Of a stretch of 64,000 nt of DNA, positions 1 through 9,160 are shown piece by piece. The first letter of the stretch is position 1. Every line of letters begins with the position of its first letter. This stretch comes from Opitutia bacterium (GTDB lineage: Bacteria > Verrucomicrobiota > Verrucomicrobiia > Opitutales > Opitutaceae). The notes below the pieces were generated by a model. The model saw only the letters and a program-made list of their open reading frames with translations, was not told the DNA's origin and ran no database searches. Location of the stretch: contig JACPIS010000006.1 of the NCBI GenBank assembly GCA_016187925.1, positions 1 through 64,000 of the forward strand, given 5' to 3'. The position numbers and the translations under genes are program-made.

Positions 1-42
1 GTTCTTGTTTTGTGAGGTTGATCGTCTCATCATTCCGTTTCA

Positions 43-114
43 GGCGGGTCATGGTATTTTTCCTTCTGTTGGTGGTTTTTGGCTTAAGCACCAAACCACC
101 TACCATGATCCGCC
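43..114 (+). repeat. long imperfect inverted repeat followed by a T tract
   Basis: Positions 43-56 (GGCGGGTCATGGTA) pair with 101-114 (TACCATGATCCGCC) with one mismatch. An inner 8-bp stem is formed by GGTGGTTT (71-78) and AAACCACC (93-100). Five T residues follow at 115-119. It could be a terminator for a plus-strand gene that ends before the window, or the end of a small mobile element. The surrounding first 220 bases are poorer in GC than the rest of the window, and I see no gene in 1-357. Confidence 0.5.
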
Positions 115-223
115 TTTTTGCTGAACTCTTCGGACACTACCGCCCCTGCACAAAGATGAGTTTTAAAGTAAAGATCCCCGGGGCATTCAGAAAAACCTCA
201 TGCTCGTTTATCGACCCATGTGT

Positions 224-302
224 TGTAGGAGCCTGCTTGCAGGCGATATCGGTCGCACGCCGACCACGACCGTGTCGCATCGCTTGCAAGCAAGCTCCTA
301 CA
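224..302. repeat. palindromic repeat, TGTAGGAGC family
   Basis: The arms TGTAGGAGC (224-232) and GCTCCTACA (294-302) frame a longer imperfect palindrome with GCTTGCAGGCGAT on the left and ATCGCTTGCAAGC on the right. The middle has a second small inverted repeat. This resembles the widespread REP-like element with TGTAGGAGC ends known from several high-GC genomes. It lies in the space after lspA. Confidence 0.7.
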
Positions 303-357
303 AGCCGAACCAAGGTTCGAGGTATCAAACCCACCGCGAATGAACTCTTGGTCGCTT

Positions 358-870
358 TCAGCCCGCCGAGGACGGCTGTTTCAGCGACCAGAGGATGTAG
401 CCGCAGACGCCGATGAAGATGGCGGAGTCGGCGACGTTGAAGGTCGGGAAGACGTAGCCGCCGAAATGGAAGTCGAGGAAGTCGATCACATGGCCGTGGG
501 CGAGCCGGTCCACCAGGTTGCCCGCCGTGCCGCCGACGAGCAGGCCGAAGCAGATCTGGGCCGCGCGCTGCCGCAGCCCGAGGGAGTGCCGCCAGTGGAA
601 AATGGCGGCCAGCGTGGCGAGGGCGAGGAGGGCGAGCACCGTGCTCATGCCGGAGAACATGCTCCAGGCCGCGCCGGTGTTGCCCACGTGGACGATGTAG
701 AAGAAGCGCGGGAAAATCTCGATGCCGCCGAACTTCCCGTAGCTGCCGAGCGGCAGCCGGTGGTTGATCCAGAGCTTGGTCAGCTGGTCGAGGGCGAACG
801 CCGCGACGGCCAGCGCCCACAGCCAGCGGTAGGCGAGGGTGCGTTGCAGGCGTGACGCTTCGGTGGCCAA
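358..870 (-). CDS. lspA: Lipoprotein signal peptidase (signal peptidase II)
   Basis: This inner-membrane aspartyl protease removes the signal peptide of lipoproteins after diacylglyceryl transfer. The 170-residue protein has four predicted membrane segments. It shows the family motifs NTGAAW (64-69), GGTAGNLVDRLAHG around 113-126 and FNVADSAI (144-151). The catalytic aspartates are expected to be D121 and D148. The only start codon near the family N-terminus is TTG at 870, because a stop lies five codons upstream of it, so initiation is on a rare codon with no clear ribosome binding site. It begins 12 bases after the TraR/DksA gene and is the last gene of the ileS transcript, so translation may depend on coupling. 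Length is normal for the family. Confidence 0.95.
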   Translation of the reverse strand: MATEASRLQRTLAYRWLWALAVAAFALDQLTKLWINHRLPLGSYGKFGGIEIFPRFFYIVHVGNTGAAWSMFSGMSTVLALLALATLAAIFHWRHSLGLRQRAAQICFGLLVGGTAGNLVDRLAHGHVIDFLDFHFGGYVFPTFNVADSAIFIGVCGYILWSLKQPSSAG

Positions 871-882
871 GGGCGCGTGGGC

Positions 883-1791
883 TTACTCGTCGCTGCCGCC
901 GCCGCTGTCGTCATCGGCCGCCTTGCCGCCGTCTTCCTCGGTGGCGTCGCCGAACAGGCCGCCGCGCTGCTGGGCGCGGTGCGAGTGGCGCTCGACCTCC
1001 TTCTTGGCCTCGGCGGAATAGCGGGTGAACGGCACGGCGAGCAGGCGCTCCTTGGAGATGGGCTTCTGCGTGGACTCGCAGATGCCGTAGGTGCCGTCGC
1101 GGATGCGCTTGATGGCGGCCTCGATCTCGGAGAGGGCCTCCTGCTCGCTCGAGACGAGGCTGAGCGCGAAGTCGCGGTCGAAGGTGTCGGTGCCCGCGTC
1201 GGCCATGTGCTGGCCGTAGCCGGAGAGATCGCCGGAGTCGTCCTTGGCGGACTTGCGCAGCGTCTCCTCGGTGTGTTCCCCGAGGGAGGAGAGCACGTGG
1301 TTGCGGAGGTCGACGAGCAGGCGGTAGTAGCGTTTGAACTTCTCCGGGATGTCCTTCTCGTCGAGCTCGAGCGCGGGCTTGCGGCCCTTGTTCGGGTTGA
1401 AACCGAGGATGTCCGCCAGCGAGGCGGGTTTCACGTGGTGGGGCTTGTGCGGCCGCTCGAGCTGCGCGTGCGGGCCGGCGACCTTGCCGTTGCCGGCGGC
1501 CTTGGCGCCGTTCTTGGCGTTCTTCGCCGAGCTCTCGACCTGCTTCTCGTTCTTCTTTGCGATCTCGCGCACCTCGTCGAGGGAGAAGGCGATCGACTTG
1601 CCGTGTCCGGCGGACTTGCGCTCGAGGATCATGCGCTTGAGGTCGGCGGCGGTCATGGCGGTTTTGCCTTTGGCGGGGGCCGCGCCGGTCTTGGCCGCGG
1701 GCTTGGCGGAAGTGGTTTTGGCCGGAGCGGCCTTGGCGGCCGGCTTCTTGGCGGCCGGCTTCGACGGGGAGGGTTTCTTGCTCTTGGGCAT
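883..1791 (-). CDS. TraR/DksA-family protein with long basic N-terminal tail and degenerate zinc finger
   Basis: The last ~130 residues of this 302-residue protein match the DksA/TraR fold: a coiled-coil region followed by the segment GTYGICESTQKPISKERL and RYSAE. DksA-type proteins bind the RNA polymerase secondary channel and alter initiation. A standard member has four zinc-binding cysteines; here only C238 is left, so zinc is probably not bound. The first ~110 residues are Lys, Ala and Pro rich with no recognisable fold and look disordered, and the C-terminus is acidic. It sits between ileS and lspA with gaps of 15 and 12 bases, so the three genes are probably cotranscribed. The role in transcription is inferred from the family. 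Confidence 0.85.
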   Translation of the reverse strand: MPKSKKPSPSKPAAKKPAAKAAPAKTTSAKPAAKTGAAPAKGKTAMTAADLKRMILERKSAGHGKSIAFSLDEVREIAKKNEKQVESSAKNAKNGAKAAGNGKVAGPHAQLERPHKPHHVKPASLADILGFNPNKGRKPALELDEKDIPEKFKRYYRLLVDLRNHVLSSLGEHTEETLRKSAKDDSGDLSGYGQHMADAGTDTFDRDFALSLVSSEQEALSEIEAAIKRIRDGTYGICESTQKPISKERLLAVPFTRYSAEAKKEVERHSHRAQQRGGLFGDATEEDGGKAADDDSGGGSDE

Positions 1792-1806
1792 AATCGGTAA
1801 CCTGGT

Positions 1807-4656
1807 TCAGGAGTTAAGGGCTTCTACGCAGCGAGGGCAAACTTCTCCGTGGGAAGTTGCTGACAGCGCCGGCACCCAGCGCCAGCAGCGCGGGCACCGG
1901 TGGTGGCCGCCGGTTTCGGCGCGTTGGGCGCCGATTTCGACGGCCGCGCCGGCCTTGGGTTCCAAGGCGACGCGGGAAACAATGAAAAATTCGGGCAGAA
2001 ACGTCCGGTGCTTCTCCAGCACGCGGAAAGCGTCGTCTGCGGCGGCGCCCGTGAAGGCGAGTGCGGCGTCGAGCGATTTGCCGATGGTGCCGGCCTGGCG
2101 CAGCGGCTCGAGCGTCTCGGTGGCCTTGGCGCGGAGCTTGAAGAGCTGGTCGAACTCGGCGGCGAGGGCCGCGTTGGCCCACTCGGCGGGCGCGACCGGC
2201 CAGTCCTGCAGATGGATGGAATCCTCGCTGTATTCCTTGCCGGTGGTCGCGTAGCTCCAGGCCTCGTCGGCGGTGAAGGTGAGGACGGGCGCGAGGAGCT
2301 TCACGAGCGCGTTGAAGATGGCGTGGAAGGCGGTCTGCGACGAGCGGCGGAGCGGGTGGGCGGCGCCGAGCGTGTAGAGGCGGTCCTTCAGGATGTCGTG
2401 ATACGTCGCCGACAGCGTGACTGCGCAGAACTGGTTGCAGAGCTGGTAGACGCGGTGGAACTCGTAGGCGTCGTAGGCCTTCGTGCACTCGGTGATGAGC
2501 GCGGCGGTCTGGTGCAGCGCCCAGCGATCGAGCGCATCCATGTCCTTGACGGCGACGGCGTGCTTCTGGGCATCGAAGTCGAAGAGGTTGGAGAGCTGGA
2601 ACCGGAAGGTATTGCGGAAAAGCCGGTAGGCCTCGCCCACGTTCTTCAGGATCTCGTCGTCGACCGGGATGTCGTCGCGGAAATCCTGCGAGGCGATCCA
2701 GAGCCGGATGACGTCGGCGCCGTGCTGGGCGATGTAGGCGTCGGCGGTCTGGGGCTTTTGGTAGGTCGAGCTCTTGGAGATTTTCTGGCGGTTCTTGTCG
2801 ACGATGAAGCCGTGGGTGAGCACGGCCTTGTAGGGCGCGCCGCCGAAGGCGATGACGCTGCACCAGAGCGAGGACTGGAACCAGCCGCGGTGCTGGTCGC
2901 TGCCCTCGAGGTAGAGGTCGGCGGGCCAATGCGTGCCGCCTTGGCCGCGCTTGAGCACGGCGGCTTGCGTCGAGCCGGAGTCGATCCAGACGTCGAGCGT
3001 GTCGCGGCCGCAGGTGAGGGACGCGGCGGCCGGCCAGCCGGCGGGCAATGTCACGCCGTCGAGGATCTGCGCGGCGGTGGAGGCGTACCAGAAGTTGGTG
3101 CCCTGGGTGGCGATCTTGTCGGCCACGGCGCGGATGACGCCGGCGTCGATGTAGGCCTGTTTGTCCGGACCGTAGAACGCGATGATCGGCACGCCCCACG
3201 AGCGCTGGCGGCTGATGCACCAGTCGGGACGCGATTCGACGGCGCCGCGGATGCGGGCCTCGCCCCAGGCGGGGATCCAGCCTTGCGCCTCGGCGACCTT
3301 GGTGATCTCGGCGAGCGCGACCTGACGGTGGCCGGCCTTGTCGAGCGAGACGAACCACTGGTCGACGGCGCGGAAGATGATGGGCGTCTTCGAGCGCCAG
3401 CAGTGCGGGTAGGAGTGACTGAGATTCTGCTTCGCGAGCAGGGCGCCGGTGGCCGCGAGCTTCTTCAGCACGGCGATGTTGGCGGGCGAGGTCTTTTTGG
3501 CGGCGAGGTCCTCGACGCTTTCGAGGCAGGTCAGGCCGACGAGGTCGGCGGGCACCTTGCCGTCGTTGAGGTATTTGCCGTCATCGCCGACCGGGCAATA
3601 AACTTCGAGGCCGTACTTCAGGCCGGTCTGATAGTCCTCGGCGCCGTGACCGGGCGCGGTGTGGACGCAACCCGTGCCGCTGTCGGTCGTGACGTAGTCG
3701 GCCAACACGACGGGCGAAGCGCGGTCGATGAACGGGTGGCGGGCCTGCAGGTGTTCGAGCTTGGCGCCGTGCAGGGTGAGCACGATGACCGGTTGCGCCT
3801 CGAGCTTGGCCGCGGTGGCGACGGAGCCGAGCAACGCTTGCGCGACGAGCAGGCGCTCGGCGCCGATGTCGGCCACGACGTAGTCCACCTCCGGATGCAC
3901 CGCGATCGCGAGGTTGGCGGGAATCGTCCACGGCGTGGTCGTCCAGATGACAATGAAGAGCGGCTTGTCGGTCGGCAGGCCGAACTTCGCGGCCTCGGTC
4001 GCGGGCACGGCGAACTTCACCCAGATGGAGGGCGAGACGTGGTCCTTGTACTCGATCTCGGCTTCGGCGAGGGCGGTCTCGAAGGGGATGGACCAGTAAA
4101 CGGGCTTCTTGCTGCGGTAGACGAGACCTTGCGCGACGAAGGCCGCGAACGTGCGGAGGACATCAGCCTCGAAGGCCGGGGCCTTGGTCTTGTACTCGTT
4201 CCTCCAGTCGGCGAGCACGCCGACGCGCTTGAACTGCGCCGTCTGCTTGGCGATCCAGCTCTCGGAAAATTCGTCGCACTTGGCGCGCAGCTCGGCGGTG
4301 GTGAGGGTGAGCTTCTGCTCCTGAATTTCGCGCGAGACCTTCTGCTCGATGGGCAGGCCGTGGCAGTCCCAGCCGGGCACGTAGGGCGTGCGGAAGCCGC
4401 GCATAGACTTGTAGCGGTTGACGAAATCCTTGAGCGACTTGTTCAGCGCGGTGCCGATGTGCACGTCGCCGTTGGTGAAGGGCGGGCCGTCGTGCAGCAC
4501 GAACGCCGGGCGGCCGGCGCGCTGCTGTTGGATGCGGTTGTAGAGGCCCAGTTTCTCCCAGTGCGCAATGCGCGCCGGCTCCCGTTGAACGAGGTTCGCC
4601 CGCATGGGGAACTCGGTCTTGGGAAGCAGGAGCGTGTCTTTCAGGTCTTGCGCCAT
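1807..4656 (-). CDS. ileS: Isoleucyl-tRNA synthetase
   Basis: A class I synthetase that charges tRNA-Ile in the cytoplasm and edits valine. The 949 residues carry the HIGH-type motif HIGT at 66-69 (inside VHIGTALNKSLKDF), the KMSKS-type loop KISKS near 626, and a C-terminal zinc-binding region with two CPRC motifs (CPRCWRW and CPRCVEAL) near the end. I chose ATG 4656 (MAQDLKDTLLLPKTEFPMR) because the 15 upstream residues of the open frame are not family-like. It heads the ileS-traR-lspA string. It is most like the bacterial type with a C-terminal zinc finger, which is usually mupirocin sensitive; that last point is family knowledge, not tested. Confidence 0.97.
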   Translation of the reverse strand: MAQDLKDTLLLPKTEFPMRANLVQREPARIAHWEKLGLYNRIQQQRAGRPAFVLHDGPPFTNGDVHIGTALNKSLKDFVNRYKSMRGFRTPYVPGWDCHGLPIEQKVSREIQEQKLTLTTAELRAKCDEFSESWIAKQTAQFKRVGVLADWRNEYKTKAPAFEADVLRTFAAFVAQGLVYRSKKPVYWSIPFETALAEAEIEYKDHVSPSIWVKFAVPATEAAKFGLPTDKPLFIVIWTTTPWTIPANLAIAVHPEVDYVVADIGAERLLVAQALLGSVATAAKLEAQPVIVLTLHGAKLEHLQARHPFIDRASPVVLADYVTTDSGTGCVHTAPGHGAEDYQTGLKYGLEVYCPVGDDGKYLNDGKVPADLVGLTCLESVEDLAAKKTSPANIAVLKKLAATGALLAKQNLSHSYPHCWRSKTPIIFRAVDQWFVSLDKAGHRQVALAEITKVAEAQGWIPAWGEARIRGAVESRPDWCISRQRSWGVPIIAFYGPDKQAYIDAGVIRAVADKIATQGTNFWYASTAAQILDGVTLPAGWPAAASLTCGRDTLDVWIDSGSTQAAVLKRGQGGTHWPADLYLEGSDQHRGWFQSSLWCSVIAFGGAPYKAVLTHGFIVDKNRQKISKSSTYQKPQTADAYIAQHGADVIRLWIASQDFRDDIPVDDEILKNVGEAYRLFRNTFRFQLSNLFDFDAQKHAVAVKDMDALDRWALHQTAALITECTKAYDAYEFHRVYQLCNQFCAVTLSATYHDILKDRLYTLGAAHPLRRSSQTAFHAIFNALVKLLAPVLTFTADEAWSYATTGKEYSEDSIHLQDWPVAPAEWANAALAAEFDQLFKLRAKATETLEPLRQAGTIGKSLDAALAFTGAAADDAFRVLEKHRTFLPEFFIVSRVALEPKAGAAVEIGAQRAETGGHHRCPRCWRWVPALSATSHGEVCPRCVEALNS

Positions 4657-4753
4657 GGCGATAAAAGCGCCGGACGCTAGCCCATCACGGAGGCGAGTCA
4701 AGGGGCTAGACGGGCATTAATTCGCCCCCTATTTTCACTCTTGCTTCAGAGGG

Positions 4754-4772
4754 AAAAACGGCCGCCGGACCG
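4754..4772 (-). terminator. possible intrinsic terminator after hemG
   Basis: On the minus strand, just past the hemG stop, a 5-bp stem CGGTC/GGCCG with a CGGC loop is followed by five T. The stem is short and has one G-T pair, so the call is tentative. Confidence 0.4.
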
Positions 4773-4780
4773 CGCCCGAT

Positions 4781-6163
4781 TCAGCTCGCGGCCACGCCGG
4801 CGGCCTGCGCCAGGCGGTGCCCGGCCTTCACGCAATCCGGCACCGAGATGCCGTCGCGCACCTGCCCGCCGAGGAACAGGCCGCGATGCGCCTGCTCCAG
4901 CCGCGTCATCGTCTCGAGATGGCTCTCGTAGCCGAGCTGGTATTGCGGGATGGCCTTGGGCCAGAACGAGTGCTTCACGAACACCGGCGCGCCGCTCGCG
5001 CCGACCAGCTCGCGCAGGTCGCGGCCGATGCGCTCCAGCAGCTGCGGCGTCGCGAGCCGCGCGTGCTCGGGCTGGCGCATGCCGCCGGCGAAGACCGTGA
5101 GGCCGACGTGGCCCTCCGGCGCGCGGCCGGGAAACAGCGTCGAGGAAAAGAGGATGCCGAGCACATCGCGGTGCTCGATGCCGGGCGCGAGGCCGCCGAA
5201 GCCGTCGAGCGGATGCGCCACCTGTTCGCGCCGGTAGCCGAGGAAGAGCGAGCTGACGGGCGGATGGTGGATGGCGTCGAGCGAGGCGAGCGGCCGCTCG
5301 CCGAGCGTGCCGAAGGTCAGTTGCGCCAGCGCGGAGGCGGGCAGGGCGAGCACGATAGTGTCGAACTCTCCGCTTTGGCGCTGTCCGGCGGCGTCCTGCC
5401 AGACAATGCGATGCGGCCGGCCGGGAATGATGGTCTCGACCGCGGTGTTCAACGCGACCGCGCCGGGCGGCAGCTGGGCGACGATCGTGTCGGGCAAGGT
5501 TTGCAGGCCGCCCGCGAAGGAGACGAGCGGCGCCGGGCCGGAGCTTTCGCCGCGGGCCTTCTTGGCTTTGGCGGCAGCCAGCATGCCGCGGAGCAGCGAG
5601 CCGTGCGAGCGCTCGGCCTCCCACAGGCTGGGGAAGGCGTGCCTGACGGAAAGTTTCTCCGGGTCACCCGCGTAGATGCCGGCGATGAGCGGATCGACGG
5701 CATAGTCGACCAGCGTTTGGGAAAAATGCGAACGAACCAGCTCCGCGAGGCTGAGATCGGCCGTGCGGACGCGCGGGCGCGTGAGCAGCTCGGTGAAAAT
5801 CGAGAGCTTGGTGCGCGCGCCGAAGAGCGGGGTGGCGAGGAACGCGCCGGGCGACATCGGCACCGGCACGAACTTGCCACCGCAGACGATGAAACGCTTT
5901 TTCGCCGCGGGATTGGCGGTGAGCAGCCGCGGCTCCAAGCCGAGGTCCCTGACCAACTGCTTCAGCTCGGGTGCGCCGAACATCAGGCTGCTCGGCCCCG
6001 CCTCGGCCAGCCAGCCGTCCTCGCGGATCGTGCGGATGGCGCCGCCGACGCGGGTGCTGCGCTCGAACACCTTCACCTGCAGTCCCCGCTGATGCAGCCG
6101 GAACGCGGCCGTGAGGCCGGTGATGCCGGCGCCGATGACGGCGACTGTGGCGGGCTGGCTCAT
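4781..6163 (-). CDS. hemG: Protoporphyrinogen oxidase, HemY-type flavoprotein
   Basis: Oxidises protoporphyrinogen IX (or coproporphyrinogen III in the coproheme branch) using FAD and oxygen. The N-terminus MSQPATVAVIGAGITGL holds the dinucleotide-binding GAGITG at 11-16, and the C-terminus has the second FAD contact in LFLGGQVRDGISVPDCVKAG. Length is 460 residues, normal for this family. ATG 6163 was chosen because the glycine-rich loop starts right after it; the open frame upstream is not conserved-looking. It follows hemE by 70 bases and belongs to the hemF-hemE-hemG string. Because the neighbours are HemF and HemE, the protoporphyrin route is the more likely one. The symbol hemY is also used for this enzyme type. 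Confidence 0.93.
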   Translation of the reverse strand: MSQPATVAVIGAGITGLTAAFRLHQRGLQVKVFERSTRVGGAIRTIREDGWLAEAGPSSLMFGAPELKQLVRDLGLEPRLLTANPAAKKRFIVCGGKFVPVPMSPGAFLATPLFGARTKLSIFTELLTRPRVRTADLSLAELVRSHFSQTLVDYAVDPLIAGIYAGDPEKLSVRHAFPSLWEAERSHGSLLRGMLAAAKAKKARGESSGPAPLVSFAGGLQTLPDTIVAQLPPGAVALNTAVETIIPGRPHRIVWQDAAGQRQSGEFDTIVLALPASALAQLTFGTLGERPLASLDAIHHPPVSSLFLGYRREQVAHPLDGFGGLAPGIEHRDVLGILFSSTLFPGRAPEGHVGLTVFAGGMRQPEHARLATPQLLERIGRDLRELVGASGAPVFVKHSFWPKAIPQYQLGYESHLETMTRLEQAHRGLFLGGQVRDGISVPDCVKAGHRLAQAAGVAAS

Positions 6164-6233
6164 GCGAGCGGCATTTTCGCGGATGGGCCGCGTCCCTGCT
6201 CCGCATTTCTTGCCCGTTGCTGGGCCCGGGCCG

Positions 6234-8188
<1,955 letters not shown>

Positions 8189-8232
8189 CTAATCGGGCTT
8201 GCCCACCCGAGTCGAGGACAGGAAAGGGAGAA

Positions 8233-8265
8233 TGATAATGATTAAGCGCACGAGAAGGATTATCA
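8233..8265. promoter_or_regulatory. Fur-like inverted repeat between hemF and the metal transporter gene
   Basis: TGATAAT at 8233-8239 and ATTATCA at 8259-8265 are perfect inverted arms. In addition, TGATAAT-g-ATTAAGC (8233-8247) fits the classic 7-1-7 Fur consensus in 11 of 14 positions. The site lies between the divergent hemF and the His-rich membrane protein gene. A metal-responsive repressor of the Fur family (Fur, Zur, Mur) is a reasonable guess; the exact metal is not visible. Confidence 0.5.
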
Positions 8266-8340
8266 GCGGGGCTTGACGGGTTTGCTAGGGTTCAAGGTCG
8301 ACAGGGCGCACCGCCCCGTCTTTTCTCGTCCCTCCGCCGC

Positions 8341-9063
8341 ATGAATTCCGCCGTCCTCACGACCATCGCCGCCACCGGTTTCACCGTGGCGTTCTTTCAT
8401 GCGGCGATCCCGACCCACTGGCTGCCGTTCGTGCTGGTGTCGCGGGCGCGCGGCTGGAGCCGGGGTAAGACGCTGGCCGTGTCGGTCTTCGCCGGGCTGG
8501 GCCATGTGGCGCTGACGAGCCTGCTGGGTCTGGTGATCGCGTGGTTCGGCTTCCAACTGGGCGAGCGTGTCGGACAACTCTTCCCGTGGATCGCGGGCGG
8601 GATCCTGATCGTCATCGGACTGTTTTATTTCTGGCGCCAATTCAGCGGACGCGGCGTGCTGCATCACCATCCGCCCGGAGGGCATCACCACGAGTCGGCC
8701 GAGTGCGGCCACGAGCACGACCACAGCCACTGGGACGACGAACTGAAGGACACCGCGCTCGTCTCCGACCGGTCGGGTGACTGGGCGGCGATCACCGGCC
8801 TGTTCACGATGCTCACGCTCTCGCCGTGCGAAGGCTTCCTGCCGGTCTATCTCTCGGGCGTGCAGTTCGGCTGGCGCGGTTTCGTGATCCTCAGCCTGAT
8901 CCTCGCCGTCGGCACGCTGGCGGGCATGCTGGTGTTCACGTGGCTGACGCTGGTCGGCATGGAGAAACTGCCGGTGCGGAAGATCGAGCGCGTGGAGGCC
9001 GGGCTGCTCGGCGTGATCTTCACCGTGCTCGGCCTGCTGCTGTTCGTGTTTGAACGGGCCTGA
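8341..9063 (+). CDS. Polytopic membrane protein with His-rich loop, RcnA/NicO-like (putative metal exporter)
   Basis: The 240-residue protein has about six predicted membrane segments, arranged as three, a hydrophilic loop, then three. The first segment holds FFHAAIPTHW, and the central loop (about 104-131) is full of histidines: VLHHHPPGGHHHES, then GHEHDHSHW. After the loop comes LTLSPCEGFLPVYL. This plan resembles the nickel/cobalt exporter RcnA and related NicO/LysE-superfamily proteins, where the His-rich loop binds metal. Sequence similarity is too distant to name the substrate. It is divergent from hemF across a Fur-like repeat, which supports a link to metal balance. Confidence 0.6.
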   Translation: MNSAVLTTIAATGFTVAFFHAAIPTHWLPFVLVSRARGWSRGKTLAVSVFAGLGHVALTSLLGLVIAWFGFQLGERVGQLFPWIAGGILIVIGLFYFWRQFSGRGVLHHHPPGGHHHESAECGHEHDHSHWDDELKDTALVSDRSGDWAAITGLFTMLTLSPCEGFLPVYLSGVQFGWRGFVILSLILAVGTLAGMLVFTWLTLVGMEKLPVRKIERVEAGLLGVIFTVLGLLLFVFERA

Positions 9064-9160
9064 CGATTTCCGCCGTTACGGGAAAGACGTTGCGGGAGGC
9101 GGCGCTTATCTGGTGGATTGCCGCGTTCCGCGCCGTGCTCACAGTTGCTCTTCCACCCCC

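Noticed and set aside
1900-4680. 926-codon plus-strand open frame opposite ileS
   Set aside because: It mirrors ileS in a GC-rich gene; the protein is low-complexity Gly/Val/Arg/Glu-rich with no family motif.
4656-4701. 15-residue longer N-terminus of IleS
   Set aside because: The extra residues are not like the family, and the ATG at 4656 starts exactly at the expected N-terminus.
4674-4701. TTGACT / TAGCGT promoter of ileS
   Set aside because: The -10 match is poor and the spacing to the start codon is very short; not supported well enough to list.
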